Source of the DNA: Sphaerolaimus hirsutus
Lineage: Eukaryota; Nematoda; Chromadorea; Monhysterida; Sphaerolaimidae
Assembly (NCBI GenBank): GCA_964036195.1
Contig: OZ038457.1
Span: 14,287,147-14,351,146, forward strand
Length of the DNA stretch: 64,000 bases
Reading direction: 5' to 3'
Made by a program: the position numbers and the translations under genes. Positions 46,956 through 59,081 of this stretch are shown here, piece by piece. The number at the start of each line of letters is the position of its first letter. The first letter of the stretch is position 1. Below the pieces are notes generated by a model that saw only the letters and a list, made by a program, of their open reading frames with translations, was not told the DNA's origin and ran no database searches.

Positions 46956-49900
46956 GTAGTTATTGTGAATTTCTGTCGGTGTTTGACGATGCAGCTACTT
47001 AAGCTTGTATTTATGTATGAGTGTGTGCACTGCTGATACAGGGCACAGTTCCGCAGAGACGTGAGAAGTAAAATGGGGAGGAAAAGCGAAGTGAAGTGGC
47101 AAAAACGAAGTGAATTGAGAAGTAAAATGGCAAAAGCGAAGAGAATTACTTTTATTAAGAAATTATTTATTTACTTTGCTTTTGCCAATTTACTTGCCAT
47201 TTTACTTTGCTTTCGCCACTTCTCCACTTGCGGAACTAGCACCCGAGACCCGAGTAGCCCATGCCATCCGACATCTAAACCCATCCCACATCTAGACTGA
47301 CCGCACATCTAATTTTGTGTCATCCGTGTCAACGGGGGGCGGGTAACCCACCCTCAACCGCCCAGCGATCTATCTATCCCTGGGGCAAATTTTTTGGCAT
47401 TTTCCCCTGAACCCCCCCCCCCCCAGCTTATTGCCTAGCTATCTAGCTATCTGGAGCGCTTTTGAGAAATGTTACTCTAATTTGCACCAAAAATCAAAAA
47501 TTTTCATAATTCTTATAGATTTTCACCTTCAATTACCTATTCTCAGTATGCCGGGTATAATTAAATGTGTTCGGTGTCAACATGTTTCGTGTCCAGTCTA
47601 GATGTGGGATGGGTTTAGATGTCGGTTAAGCATGGCCCGCACCCGATGTCTCTTGGAGGCCAACACGAATTTTGGCTTTGCCCATTCTAAATTGCCGGTC
47701 GCAAATCTGACAATTTCCGAGCTTGGGCACAATAAAATGTAACGCGAATCACTGAAAAACATTTATATCAATCACGATAGACCTGTTAATGATCCCCCGT
47801 GGAGCCCCCCCCCCACTCCCTGGATACGTCCTTGCATAGAGTACGGCAGCCATTTTAGATTTTGAAAAATTGGACGAATGCCAACAGTTTGTCAGTTGTG
47901 TTGAAAAAAGATCATTTAGCCATGGCTGCGATGATGTAAGGTTCGTATACATAAATATGTTCAGCAACTGCGGTCGAGGGACAATTTTCACTTGCTAGGC
48001 TTCGGGTGAATGCGTCCTTCATTCGTCTTCCCACATTTAGGGAAAATCGCATCAGAGTCGCTTTTACCTACATAAAGATCTTGAGATTTATGCTAGTCAC
48101 ATAAATCTCCCTGCGTGTTTGATTTGTGTCAAAATTTCAACTTGACGTCAGCAAAAATTTGTTAGATGACTACTAGGTTATCACTTGACATCACACATTT
48201 TATAGCAAGTTATTTAAATAGGACATAAATTTATTCAGTTACCTATTATCCATCACTGAGTAGGTATATTTATTTGACACATTCCGGAGTGATTTTTTAA
48301 ACATACGGAATGTTTTAAGTACAATATTATGGTATTATTAAAAGGGAAGCCTCGAAAAACCACAAGCGTTCATTATATCGTCAGCAAATCTTGAGGGGGG
48401 TCATTCGGGAGCATATTGCGTATTGAGCATATATGCTAAAATGACCGCAAAATAGCGATAATGATAAACCGACGGATACCACATAAATACACGTATCTTT
48501 CTTGAATTTATCACTCCTTTATCGTGGTTCATCCAGACTCATCCGTTCTGGCAAATATTGCTATTAAAAACACTTCGAGAAATGAACAAAATCCAATTTA
48601 GCTTAAAAATGATCACTGGCGTCCATGGGGCGCCATGGGCCGCTTCATTTATCACAGCTGCCTATATTTATGTCAGCCACATGCATTTTCAGCCCTGCAA
48701 TCGAACTCTGTATAGAATCCCGTCTGGGAATCCTGTCTGGTTATTTTACCTTTTTATATTGCGTACTATTGCATGTTTGCATTGAACATGCGGAATAGTG
48801 TCGACATGTTTCTCACATACGATGTGACGAATATATATTACCTCGATGTAGAATTTTTGCATTTCATCATTTGGATTTGTACTCAGATTGCCAATTTCAC
48901 ATTGCGCTGCGATGACAGCATTTCTGTCAATTTGAACATGTGAGAAAAACTCGGCCGCAATTAGTTACAAAACATTAACAGTTTGTATGAAGCGTTGTAT
49001 CCAAGTAGCTTACTTGTGCCAACAATGTGGTTTGTCGTATACTCCGCGGGCCGCACGCTACGTCATTTATCAAGGGATATCACTCCTATCACGCTTACTA
49101 ACACTCCATCATGACGTCATCATTAATGATTAGAGTTATTCAGAAGATAAGAAAAAAGATTTCAGGTGCGAAACATAGTTCGACTCGACTCCATCTTTTT
49201 CTTTTTTAACATTCTTTTTTGTGAAAGTGTATATTACATAAGTATTCTGCTAGCGCGTTTTAGACTATGACATAAGTAATTTTGGGCGCATACTTTGCCT
49301 CCCGCCGAGTATAATACATGTGCGCGTGTGTTGAGTGTGGGAGTACTCATCAGGGTGTACTGAAACATAAATAATGCATGGATTGTGCATGATCACGCGC
49401 TGTCCAGACACCTAAAGTGAAGCTTGAAGCTCAAAAGCCCGTAACTCATTTCCATGGCAGTGTGACGCACGCTGACACTGGCCTGTTCTGAATTTGCGCT
49501 CACTAGAATAAGTCTATTATGGCACTTGTTTAGTCGGCGGCAGCGCGCTTGTTTTTGTATTTGGTTCTATCCGGAATTTCTGTGGGCGTTTTCACCTGAC
49601 GAGGATAACCATGCAAAGCCTACTTTTTTCGACACCTCAATTTGTTAACGGTTTTTTTATGTTCTCATACAAGTTTAAAGTTTGCTATCTGTTATCGCAA
49701 CGCCCTATTGACTTTCTTCACACTTTCCTATTGATTTTAAATCAGACAAATTTATGAACATATTATCACTTTTCAAAACCCATGTAGGTAGGTAAATAGA
49801 AAAAACATCTACAGAAATTTGCCTAAGTTGCCTAGTTCAGACTAAAGTTTCTGAACATTGCTTATGAATCCAGTTTTAGTCTAAAAGCAAACCAACAATT

Positions 49901-52900
49901 GAGGATGTATTTTACTTGGTGCAGCTTCCAAATTCCAGTTGCAAATTCCCGGTCGACTTTCAAATTGAAAGTGCACACTCCATCTTCCATGCATTTCCCA
50001 TTTCAAGTCGTACGAATGCTTTGCTGCTGTTTATATGGGTATTTTTATCAGTGAGTGCTATTTTTACCACTGCGATGCAATATTGTGCTATTCTCGTTAA
50101 TAATGCAAATTGCTTTAAATGGAATGAAGTTTCATCCTAATGTTTTTGAAACATCTTTCAATCGCGATGCCAATCAAATATGTGAGAAATTTACATAAAT
50201 GGCATGTAAATATTCACATCCGTAGATGTATTTAGAATGGATAGCACGAACCCTATATCCCTACTAGTCCCTATAATATACCCTACGTATATCCCCAGAG
50301 GAGTTATTATTTCGACAGCAGTTTTGGAGGGGGTTATTCATAGTGGACTTGACACATATCTTGCTCTCTTTTCCCTACAAAAAATAGCTGCACAAGGTGG
50401 ACTTGTTGACTTTGAGCACCAAATTGAGTGGACTTGTTGACTTCTTGTCCAAAAATTTTGTATTTTTCTCTTCCAAAAGTGTTAAATTTAACACCATGAG
50501 AAAGGGGTGTGCGAGGTCAAAAATTCTGGAAAATAATGAAAAATGGAGTAGCCCCAGATGAAACAACATTGAAAGAAATGTTTGCACTGAGCCAAAAAAG
50601 ATGTACCTACGTAGATGTAGAACAATCTCTCATTAAAAAGTAGGACCGATTCAAATCAAGTTTGAATAGAATGGAATTAAATCATCCCGTCCATTCAATT
50701 TTGATTTAAGCCATAATAATCGTAATTACTTAGTGTAACAAAACTGTATCGCGAAAATTCCGTCGACTTAACTTCATCCAAGTAAATACATGCTTGTATT
50801 TATGCATGTGACGCATGCTTATGCAATGTCGTAACACCGCCTCTTATATGGCACCTGGCTTGCATGGACCCCTTGAGTGTATGTATACGAAGACATGCTG
50901 CAATGTGGGTGTGTATTTATGTAGTATGTAGCACAGTTTATATAATCGGTCGCATTTGTCACTTGCGAGCGACACGTTATCCCACGTCTGCATACATTCG
51001 GTAGAGGAGATCATTCGGAACGTGGAGATAGCATGGCATCAAAGCATTCACGCCGTTATGCACAGGCGGCGACGCGAAGATATGGGCGGAACTAAAGCCA
51101 CTGCCGAGCGTGCATCTGACATTCATTTTCGCTGCCGCACCAAGAAATAATCTGCATGATCCAATCTCGCAGCGCGGTCCTATCACAGCGCTGCTTACGG
51201 ACTGGGCGCGATCGCAGAGTTGTTAGAAGTACCGTACCTTTTTGCACAGTAAATGTATTGAAGTAAAAGTATTTTATTTTTACTCACCGTTGAGTACAGA
51301 AACGTAAAGTAAAACTTTTTACTTTTACACTGCGTAAATGGTGAGTAAACGTTATTACCCATTTTTACGCGGGGAAAACGTAACAGCGAGTATTTTTTCG
51401 AGTTTGTACCAGAAAAACGTAAAAGTGGGTAAAAGTAAAAGTGACAGTAGTTACTTTCAGTACCCACCGCAACTTCGAACGTTATGCTGCCATTTTTACA
51501 CCTGTTCTAATTCATTTGATTTTTCCTAATTACGTTTTCTGTACTCACGTTCTCCCAAAAAGTACGCGTAAAGGTGAGCACGGTTATTTTTCCCTCAGTA
51601 CTCTAATATACGTATTTTCGAGAAAACGTAAATACGTTTTAACAACTAAGCACAATAGCGCCAGCCCTCGACGATTGCGTCACCGCGACGCTCTCGCCTC
51701 GATCCATTCCGAATGTCTTTCAATTATCATATTTAGTTCGGCGGGTGCGAACGTGCCGTCCATGGGCACTCGTATTTCTAAACTGCAGCTCGCCGCCGCG
51801 ACCGCTAGTGGTCTGCTTATGCGATAGAAGTGCGCTGGACAAGTGGACCGTTCACTCATCCTTTTATCGATCTTGCTGGCCTGGTTCCATGATACTCTGG
51901 CCCTGCCATTGCTCTGCGTGTTTGTTTTGGCTTGAGCCTGGAGGCTTGACTGATATTGTAGGCTACTATAGATTATTGTTTTACCTAGTTGTAGATGTAG
52001 AACTGCGTTTTGAGTCATATTTAAAATAAGTTTCATATTTAATGATGTTGATATGTTATGTGAAATTTATGTAAATAAATACAAATAGTAGGTTATACGT
52101 TTACATTTATTGAAATGTTGCGTTTTTCAACTACCGTGGATCTGTAATTAGGTAGGTATTTTGGTAATTAGACATTCAGTATTATTGGTGCGCGGTGTAG
52201 ACACCGGTCGCAATTACAGCGATTTGGGCGCCTCGCAGACTTCCGGCTCGCAACCGGCCGGCTTCGCGACGCTTCGCGACAATCTGCACACGGGCATGGA
52301 CTTCCTCAAGCGACGCTTCAGCACGTCCGAGTCGGCCGCCGCCGAGGCGCACATGGAGCCGGTGAGTGCCCGTATCGTGGCCGATTGACCTTTGCCATCC
52401 TTGCCGCTGTTGGAGATGCTCTGGGCGCTCCATGCTCTACAATGCAGTGGTATTCTACATTTTGGCCCCTTGGAGGGGGGGGGTTAATATATGTATAGCA
52501 AATCATCCCTCCGGAGAGATGGAGAACTGAAAAAAACTTCTTTTTTCGCTGGGGGGGGGGGGGGTGGGGAGTTCGCGTGGGTTCAATATAAATATGGGCT
52601 TTTTCTAGGTATAGAAAAGGGAGAAAAATCGCTAAAAGTATGTGAATAATAGCTAAAAATAGGTGTACAAGCATTTATAGTACAATATATAACTGAAAAT
52701 TATCGAGAAAACACATGAACTAGTGATTTTGAAGGTGGAAATCCAAAAATGTTATGAAAATTAGCGAATTTGAGTGAAAATTTAGGTAAAATTTCCCAAA
52801 AATCGCTCCAGATAGCTTTATAGCTGGGCGATTTGGGGGGGGGGGGTCAAGAAATAGTAGCCAAAACCCTTGCCTCCGGGATAGATAAATAGCTGAGCGG

Positions 52901-55900
52901 CCTCTGGGATAGATACCAGATAACTGTGCGATGTGGGGTGGTTACCCCCTCCGCTTACCCCCCCCCCCAATTCGAGACCCCTGCTACAATCACAGGCCGG
53001 CCCCGAAATGACCGGCGTGCCGAGCAGCCAGTCGCAGTCTTCGGCGGTGCAACCACCGCCGGCCGGCTACGCTGCCGCGGCGCACCTGCAGCAGCACAGC
53101 GACGGCTCCGTGATTGCGGTGGGCAACGACGTGGCCGCGAGGGCCGCTCAGCCGCAGCAGTCGATGAGCCACGGTCAGCAACAGTCAGAGCAGGGGCAGC
53201 AGCAACAGCAGTCGCTCACGAGCAAGTTCAGCTTGGCCAGTTTGACCAACCGCGTCAGCTCGGCCATGCATGTCAGGTGCAGTTTTAGTTTATCTCTATT
53301 TTATTCAAGATTCATCTTATGTGTCTAATGAGTTTTGAGATGGATACCAAACATATGTTAGAGCATGTACCGGGTGGGCCAATCTCGTTGGGTTGGCAAT
53401 ATTTTTTTTCTTCAACAAAACCCCGATTTTTCTAAAAAATTGCAGCATCAGCAATAATTGATTGACTAGCCAAGATTTTGTGCAAAAATAGCCGACAAGT
53501 GCACAGACTAGAGTAAAGTAGAGGTGCACCTAAAAATTCTAACCTAGGTACATTTTCTTTTACATTTTCCGTGGTATTTTGATATTAGATAGAAAGGTAT
53601 TAAGATAGTAAGTATTTTTTGAGTATGTTTTAAAACAATTTCTCAACATTTCACAACGTTATTCATGTCTGCGTTGATGTTAACTCTGGGTAGTATTTGA
53701 TCAATTTATAGTTCCAAAATTAATGAATAAAAATTTAAAGAATTTGAAATCAAATTCTGAAAGGAGAATACTCGCCGCGTATACGTATTTTGGTCAATAT
53801 ATGATAGAAGCAACAAGTCTATTTGCACCTTGCCTTGTTTACGTGCCAAGTGCTGTATTTAAGTATACCATACATCCCCCCTTTCAGCGCACCCACGTCG
53901 CCACAGAAGACGGCCGTCGGCCAGTCCACCGAGGAGGGCGACGTGGGCATGGTGCAGCACGTGTCCGGCTTCACCAGGAACCTGTTCAACGCGGCCACTG
54001 GCCAGCGCATCGGCGAGAAGACCAAAGTTATATTGGTCATTGAGAGGGACTTCGTGGATTGGTGAGTGTTGTCTTTTGCACTTTGGCGCTGCATACCGTA
54101 TTTCCTCGAAATACCCTCCTTGAATTAACCCCCCTTCGAAATACCCCCAGGTGTTTCCGAGCTGAGGAAAAATAAACCCCCCTCGAAATACCCCCATCTT
54201 GACTGATGTACACCATGTATACAATGTACGTGATGTATTTATTGGGATTAAATCTCATCGCAGCTATACAGAGAGTAGTTTGTATAGCCATCTACGTTTG
54301 TATGTCCTAATGCGTCCCGTTTGGTGACGTTTATTACCAGTTTTGGGTACCTATATAAAAGCCCATTCTTTACGATGATATTTACGAAAATTTCTGGCGC
54401 AAAAATAACCCCCCTTGGTTAAGCCCCCCCCCCCTCGAAATACCCCCCTCAAAATTTCCACTCTGAAAAAATAAACCCCCTGGGGGTATTTCGAGGAAAT
54501 ACGGTACATTAATTTACTACTTGTAAACTATGTATGTCGGTAAACCTTTAGTAAACTCATAATTTAGCTTTGAGTGACATTTGAGGTTATTGAATTAATT
54601 TCTCGTCAACTAACTCACAGAGTTGTTAAAATACCGGTATTTTTGGAAAGTGTAAGTGTAAGCGTAAATACACTTTCCAAATTTTGAGTATGGATACTCA
54701 AAGTGTAAGGTATTTTAAAAATACCTAGGAAAGTGTAAAAAAGTGTAAGTGTAAAAAAAATTTTGAGAAAGAGCTCACACTGTTGAGCATTAGAAGACAC
54801 CACTGTTTTCACCTTTAGATCAATTTATTTGTCATATGCATGCATTATTTAACATTTTACTGCCTTGTATGGAACATTTCATACTGTAACAAATACTGTA
54901 CCTAGTGGTATAAAGTTCCCTAATGATGGCACTTCTTCCGTGTTGATATTTTACTGATTAAGCAACGCGATACACACTGTTTAAATGCAAGAATGGACAA
55001 GCAGCAAATGTCAATGCAAAAGCCAGTTGACTTTGTGTCCAGCTGGTGCCAATCCCAAGCCCTGTAAAGTGTAAAGTAAAGTGTCAAATGTAAAGTCAAA
55101 TGCAAAGTAAAGTGTCAATTGTCATGCAAAGTTCAGTAATAAAATCTTTTCTTTTTTGTTTTGATTGACACTTGACTTTGCATTTGACTTTACATTTGAC
55201 ACTTTACTTTACACTTTACAGGGCTTGGGACTGCCCCCAGGTAAATTTCCATCTATCTTGTCCTTTTTACAAAAGTATGATGAAACTGTAGAATACCATG
55301 AGTACTGATGAAAGGTTAGAGATCAAACGCTAGTTTGTAAACAGGGGACACGCCAGGTCCGCCACCTAGCTTCTGAGTCGGTGCCGGTAGCCATATCTCC
55401 AGCTGTAGTGGGGGGATTTATTCGAAGTTTTGAGGTTATATACTAGATATCCCCCACTACTTTATGCGGGCTGGGGGAGGTCGGCGACCCACCTGAGTGT
55501 GGACCGCCGTATACATGAATATTTTTCGTTGTATCGAGAGTCTAAGAAACGTCTAATGTAATTTTTATTTTTGCTGTCCAGTGCCAAACCTGGACAGCGA
55601 ATTCTCAAAAATATCATTTTATTTTCCAGCAGTTCACTCTCAGGGGGGTTGCCAGGGGGTTCAATTTCCCGCGAAAAGTAGTGGGGGGTGTCGTGTACAC
55701 CCCCTCAAAATTTCGATCAATTCCCCCCAACAGTTTCAGTTTGGCAGCCCGTTAAATAGAAACAACATGGGGTGGCGGACCTGGCGTGGACAGCGATTTT
55801 TTCAAAAAAAATATTCATGTTTACGGCGGCCCACACTCAGGTGGGTCGCCGACCTCCCCCAGCTCGCATAAAGTAGTGGGGGATGTCTAGTATATAACCT

Positions 55901-58900
55901 CAAAACTTCGAATAAATCCCCCCCCACTACAGCTGGAGATATGGCCACCAGCACCGACTCAAAAGCTGGGTGGCGGACCTGGCGTATCCCCTGTTTACAT
56001 TTGCACTATTTTCTACATTCAATGGATAACTGCATGTGTGCACTGTGCAGTTATTTTTTGTACATGACCCTATTTTATGCTTTCTCAAAAGCATAAAACT
56101 GGGCCATCTGAAAGAAAAAAATACACTTTCTGTACCCGGGTATTTTGCGCTGGAAAGTGTAAAAAAAGTGTATGGGTATTTTATGAAAGTTTAAGTGTAA
56201 ATATAAATACCCATTTACCAGGTATTTCGGGTAAGTGAAAATACACTTTCGCAACTCTGCTAACTCACTCCAGTAAACTCAAATTCATTCAAGGCTGATT
56301 TATAAGTTAACTAAATTTTCAAAGTGTGCAGCGACTTTCTGTGTGCGCTGTGAGAGCACTGACGACTTCTATGTAAATCCAATGTATACATTGTGCACAG
56401 GAGCAAATACGGCCGGGGCCGCAAGGTGCACAACGGGGAGTTCGACGTGCGCATCGAGCAGGCGGACTTCTCCGAGCTGTCGCTGCACTGCGCGCACGGC
56501 CGCTGTGCGGTCGAGATTGCCCCCAAAGCAGGCGCAGCCAGGAATGCTCGGTCGGCATATGATTCTAAGCCCGGTCAAATGACAAGACATATATTACCGT
56601 ATTACCTCGAATTATCCCCCCCCTTGAATTAACCCCCCCCTCGAATAAACCCCCCCTCAAAATGGGCTGGGGAAATAATAAACCCCCCCCTCGAAATACC
56701 CCCCCCCCTTCGGAATGATGTACGTCATGTACATAATAAATACGTCATGTATGCAATGTATATGATGTATATTACTGTTTATTTGTACTGCAGCTACACA
56801 TGGACATGTTTGTGTAGCTAATCTACTAAATATATCTTGTTTGGACACACTTATTACCTGTTTTGGGCATGCAAATGCCTACTATTTATTACGATACTTA
56901 CGAAAATTTCTGACGAAATAATAAGACCCCCCCTCGAATAAACCCCCCCCTCGAATTAACCCCCCCTCAAATTTTGCTGGCGAAATAATAAACCCCCATG
57001 GGGGTATTTCGAGGTAATACGGTATACTTTTTAATCAAGTTGTACATGGTCGGGCTGAAAAGTCCCCGGGCAGTGCTAGCCATTCGCGCTAGGGGTAAGC
57101 TACGGTCATAAAATTTTGACAGGTTAAGATATCAGGTATTTTGAGTTACCACCCAAAATTTCACCCCTCTAGCTCCACCCACTGCGGAACTGTGGGGGTT
57201 ACAATTTCGGTCATTTTGTACTGATGTACAAATGGTGTTCTAGCTCAATGCTGCTTCAAGTTGTGATCATGAAACTTTGGCTAGTGTAAGCCACCAGTGT
57301 TGGTAATGTGCTGATAATATTCAACACTTTTATCAACATCATTGCTATTAAGGTAAAATTAATATGCAGATCAGGGTGATGTGCAAGAAACGTAGGAAAC
57401 TGTGATGGATGTTTTTGGTGATCATCTGAGATCATGTTGTAATGCAGTGATTTTAATGTTGTTTTGAAATGTGCAATAAGTGAGTTATGTGTTTAAATTT
57501 TCCCTGTTTCATTACTAATCTGTAGTGGACACATTACCTGTGTTCAACAGCAGTGTGCATGCCAAATGCATCCTGTATTAACCACTTTTTGAGAATGAGA
57601 GACGCAGAATGATGAATTTGGTAGTGAGAGTAGTGACAGTAATGACAATATGAACTAGGCTTATGATATCATAGCTAATGTTGGTTAGTTTTGGCACATT
57701 GCCAACACTGGTGGCTTACACTAGCCAGAGTTTCATGATCACAACTTAAAGCAGCATTGAGCTAGAGCACCATTTGTACATCAGTACAAAATGACCGAAT
57801 TTGTAACCCCCACAGTTCCGCAGTGGGTTGAGCTAGAGGGGTGAGATTTTGGGTGTTAACTCAAAACACCTGGTATCTTAACCTGTCACCATTTTATGAC
57901 CGTAGCTTACCCCTAGCGCGAATGGCGAGCACTGCCCGGGGACTTTTAAGCCGGACCATGTACATAGGCAGTCATGACAAAGTCCACATCGAGTTTCGTT
58001 AAATGTACACCGGGGGCAGTCCCAAACTGAAAGACACTGTAAAGTGTAAAAGACCCTCTAATATGACGGGTGTCATGCAAAAAACCCTGTAAAATCTCAT
58101 GTGTTATGTAAAAGACAATGTTAAGTGTCATATGTCATGTAAAGTACCCTGTGAAGTGTCATGTGTATCCACATCTCATTTTATTGTATCCAAATCTAAT
58201 GTTGTTGTATCAAAATCTTACTTATTGACATAAGATTTGGATACAAACCATAAGATGTGGAACGAAAAACATAACATTTGGATAAGATACAATAAGATTT
58301 GAATACACATGACATTTTACAGGGTTTTTTACAGTTTACAGGGTCTGGGACTGCCCCCAGTTGTTTATAGTCGACCCTCACCTTGTCACTCGACAACGTG
58401 TAAAATGAGTGGAGAATCAGACGAATGCCTACGCGGTACACTTTGCTCGCAGCAGTTTCTCGCCCGACCTGGTGCTGGTGCGGCAGGCGGTCAAGTCGGA
58501 GACGTGGAACTACTCGCGCACGATCATCGGCCTGCACTACGCCGGCGTGGCCGGCGTGAACGCGCTCCCCGCCGTGCACGCGTTCTCCGACAAACCTTGG
58601 GTGGTGAGTGCGCTGCGCTGCCCTTTTTTGAAACAAGTCCAGGGGCCAATTCCGCAAAAGGCGAAGTGAAAAGTGAAGTGAAAGGCGAAATGTAATTGAA
58701 AGTGAAAATAAATATATATAAATAAAACGTAGAGGATGAATTCTGACTTAGGAAGCATTGTTTCTGATGACGTGAATGATGACTTGTGGGAAACGTGACG
58801 ATTTTTCGCTTGCGTTGGAACTTTGCAATTGAAAATGTTTTCTGTTCTGAAAAATGTCTTTCACTACACTTTTCACTTCGCTTTTCACTTTTATTTTCAC

Positions 58901-59081
58901 TTCACTTTTCACTTCACCTTTTGCGGAATTGGCACCAGTTCTAGGATGGGTGCTAGGATTTCAACATAACTGTAACCCCTTTAAACTGCAGTATGCGCAC
59001 TTGTTGGGTCTGCAGCGACGACTGGGCAGAGAGACTTTTCCATTGATCGAGCAAAACTACTATCCCAACGCATCCATGCTG
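46316..59081 (+). CDS. Syn: Synapsin, N-terminal part (runs out of window)
   Basis: Synaptic-vesicle phosphoprotein that tethers vesicles and regulates release. Exons: 46316-46465, 46749-46955, about 52180-52361, 52996-53276, 53888-54061, 56401-56550, 58453-58603, 58992-59081. The central-domain exons match synapsin in order: VILVIERDFVDW, KVHNGEFDVRIEQADFSELS, SFSPDLVLVRQAV, RTIIGLHYAGVAGVNAL, SDKPWV, TFPLIEQNYYPN. All central-domain junctions agree in phase. The ATP-binding remainder of domain C lies beyond 64000. A TIMP gene nested in the following intron, the arrangement known in flies and vertebrates, supports the call. Confidence 0.93.
46538..46695. mobile_element. Introner-family copy in first synapsin intron
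   Basis: Inverted repeat of TGTCAAATGCCATG / CATGACATTTGACA words with GTACCAGGCC at the left and ATTGGCAC at the right. Ends are diverged and the flanks (GCG, TCG) do not show a clean duplication. Confidence 0.65.
47042..47242. mobile_element. Relative of the AAGTGAAG-type element
   Basis: GGCACAGTTCCGC at the left and GCGGAACTAGCAC at the right, with an interior of GAAGTAAAATGGC / GCCATTTTACTT inverted words. The left flank is CAG; the right flank is CCG. It lies just after synapsin exon 2. Confidence 0.65.
47243..47648. repeat. Inverted-repeat element, GACATCTAAACCCATCCC type
   Basis: CCGACATCTAAACCCATCCC at the left pairs with GGGATGGGTTTAGATGTCGG near 47607-47626. The middle has a G/C homopolymer patch like those at 960-1110, 21490-21545 and 52540-52985. 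Confidence 0.65.
51215..51648. mobile_element. hAT-like CAGAGTTG element, diverged
   Basis: CAGAGTTGTTAGAAGTACC at the left and TTTTAACAACTAAG at the right. The target duplication is eroded. It lies in the long synapsin intron before the domain A exon. Confidence 0.65.
52180..53276 (+). CDS. Syn: Synapsin domain A and linker exons
   Basis: The exon ending at 52361 (strong GTGAGT) carries NLHTGMDFLKRRFSTSES. RRFS (codons 52311-52322) matches the conserved domain A kinase site for PKA/CaMKI (LRRRLS in vertebrates, RRFS in insects). Its left border is uncertain (AG at 52178-52179 is one option). The next exon, 52996-53276, is Gln-rich (SHGQQQSEQGQQQQQSLTSK); it must end at GTCAG|GTGCAG to join SAPTSPQKT in phase. 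Confidence 0.85.
53888..59081 (+). CDS. Syn: Synapsin domain C, first four exons
   Basis: 53888-54061 ends ...KTKVILVIERDFVDW, the first strand of the ATP-grasp-like domain. 56401-56550 gives SKYGRGRKVHNGEFDV... and must end CTCG|GTCGGC. With an acceptor at 58451-58452 this joins GAARNAR to SFSPDLVLVRQ, matching VVRSFRPDFVLIRQ of vertebrate synapsin. 58453-58603 ends DKPWV, and 58992-59081 is YAHLLGLQRRLGRETFPLIE.... Introns carry the hAT-like, CCGTATTT-type, mariner-like and introner-type elements listed separately. Confidence 0.93.
54096..54504. mobile_element. CCGTATTT-type palindromic element in synapsin intron
   Basis: CCGTATTTCCTCGAAATAC ... GTATTTCGAGGAAATACGG, near-perfect ends flanked by TA. 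It starts 35 bases after a synapsin splice donor. Confidence 0.82.
55046..55237 (+). mobile_element. Introner-family copy nested in a hAT-like element
   Basis: GTGCCAATCCCAAGCC ... GGGACTGCCCC, left flank CTG, right flank CAG. The related hAT-like copy at 38404-39184 lacks it (site near 38766), which shows the ancestral site and confirms that this is an inserted unit. Confidence 0.85.
55340..55995. mobile_element. TA-target inverted-repeat element, GGGGACACGCCAGG type
   Basis: AACAGGGGACACGCCAGG / CCTGGCGTATCCCCTGTT with arms of about 200 bp, flanked by TA. The empty site in the related hAT-like copy reads TTTGTACATTTG, supporting a 2-bp TA duplication (Tc1/mariner-like). A fragmentary relative lies near 28540-28770. 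Confidence 0.82.
56597..57022. mobile_element. CCGTATTT-type palindromic element in synapsin intron
   Basis: CCGTATTACCTCGAATTAT ... GTATTTCGAGGTAATACGG, flanked by TA, 46 bases after the exon 6 donor and 22 bases before the mariner-like element. Confidence 0.82.
57045..57960. mobile_element. Mariner-like nonautonomous element, copy 2 (916 bp)
   Basis: Same ends, same arms and, as counted here, the same length as the copy at 21754, flanked by TA. It lies in the synapsin intron between exons 6 and 7, directly after a CCGTATTT-type element. Confidence 0.88.
58013..58357. mobile_element. Introner-family copy in synapsin intron 6
   Basis: Both ends are of the GGGGCAGTCCC / GGGACTGCCCC type. The right flank is CAG and the left is CCG. 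The middle is an extra AT-rich inverted repeat built on ATCCAAATCTTATTG-like words, which makes this the longest intact copy (345 bp). Confidence 0.7.
58643..58935. mobile_element. Second CAG-target inverted-repeat family in synapsin intron 7
   Basis: GGGCCAATTCCGCAAAAGG at the left and CCTTTTGCGGAATTGGCAC at the right, flanked by CAG (58640-58642 and 58936-58938). The interior is direct and inverted AAGTGAAGTG words. Ends and target resemble the introner (GTGCCAAT...), so this looks like a sister family. Confidence 0.8.

Larger units (their letters stand above)
54618..56259. mobile_element. hAT-like CAGAGTTG element carrying two later insertions
   Basis: CAGAGTTGTTAAAATACC ... CGCAACTCTG, perfect 8-bp duplication CTAACTCA (54610-54617, 56260-56267). 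Its parts match the 38404-39184 copy in reverse, except for an introner at 55046-55237 and a TA-target element at 55340-55995. Confidence 0.9.

Noticed and set aside
50956-51150. Relatively GC-rich reading frame in the synapsin intron; also 51660-51830
   Set aside because: No family pattern and no consistent splice phases to neighbouring exons. Could hide a small exon but I cannot support it.
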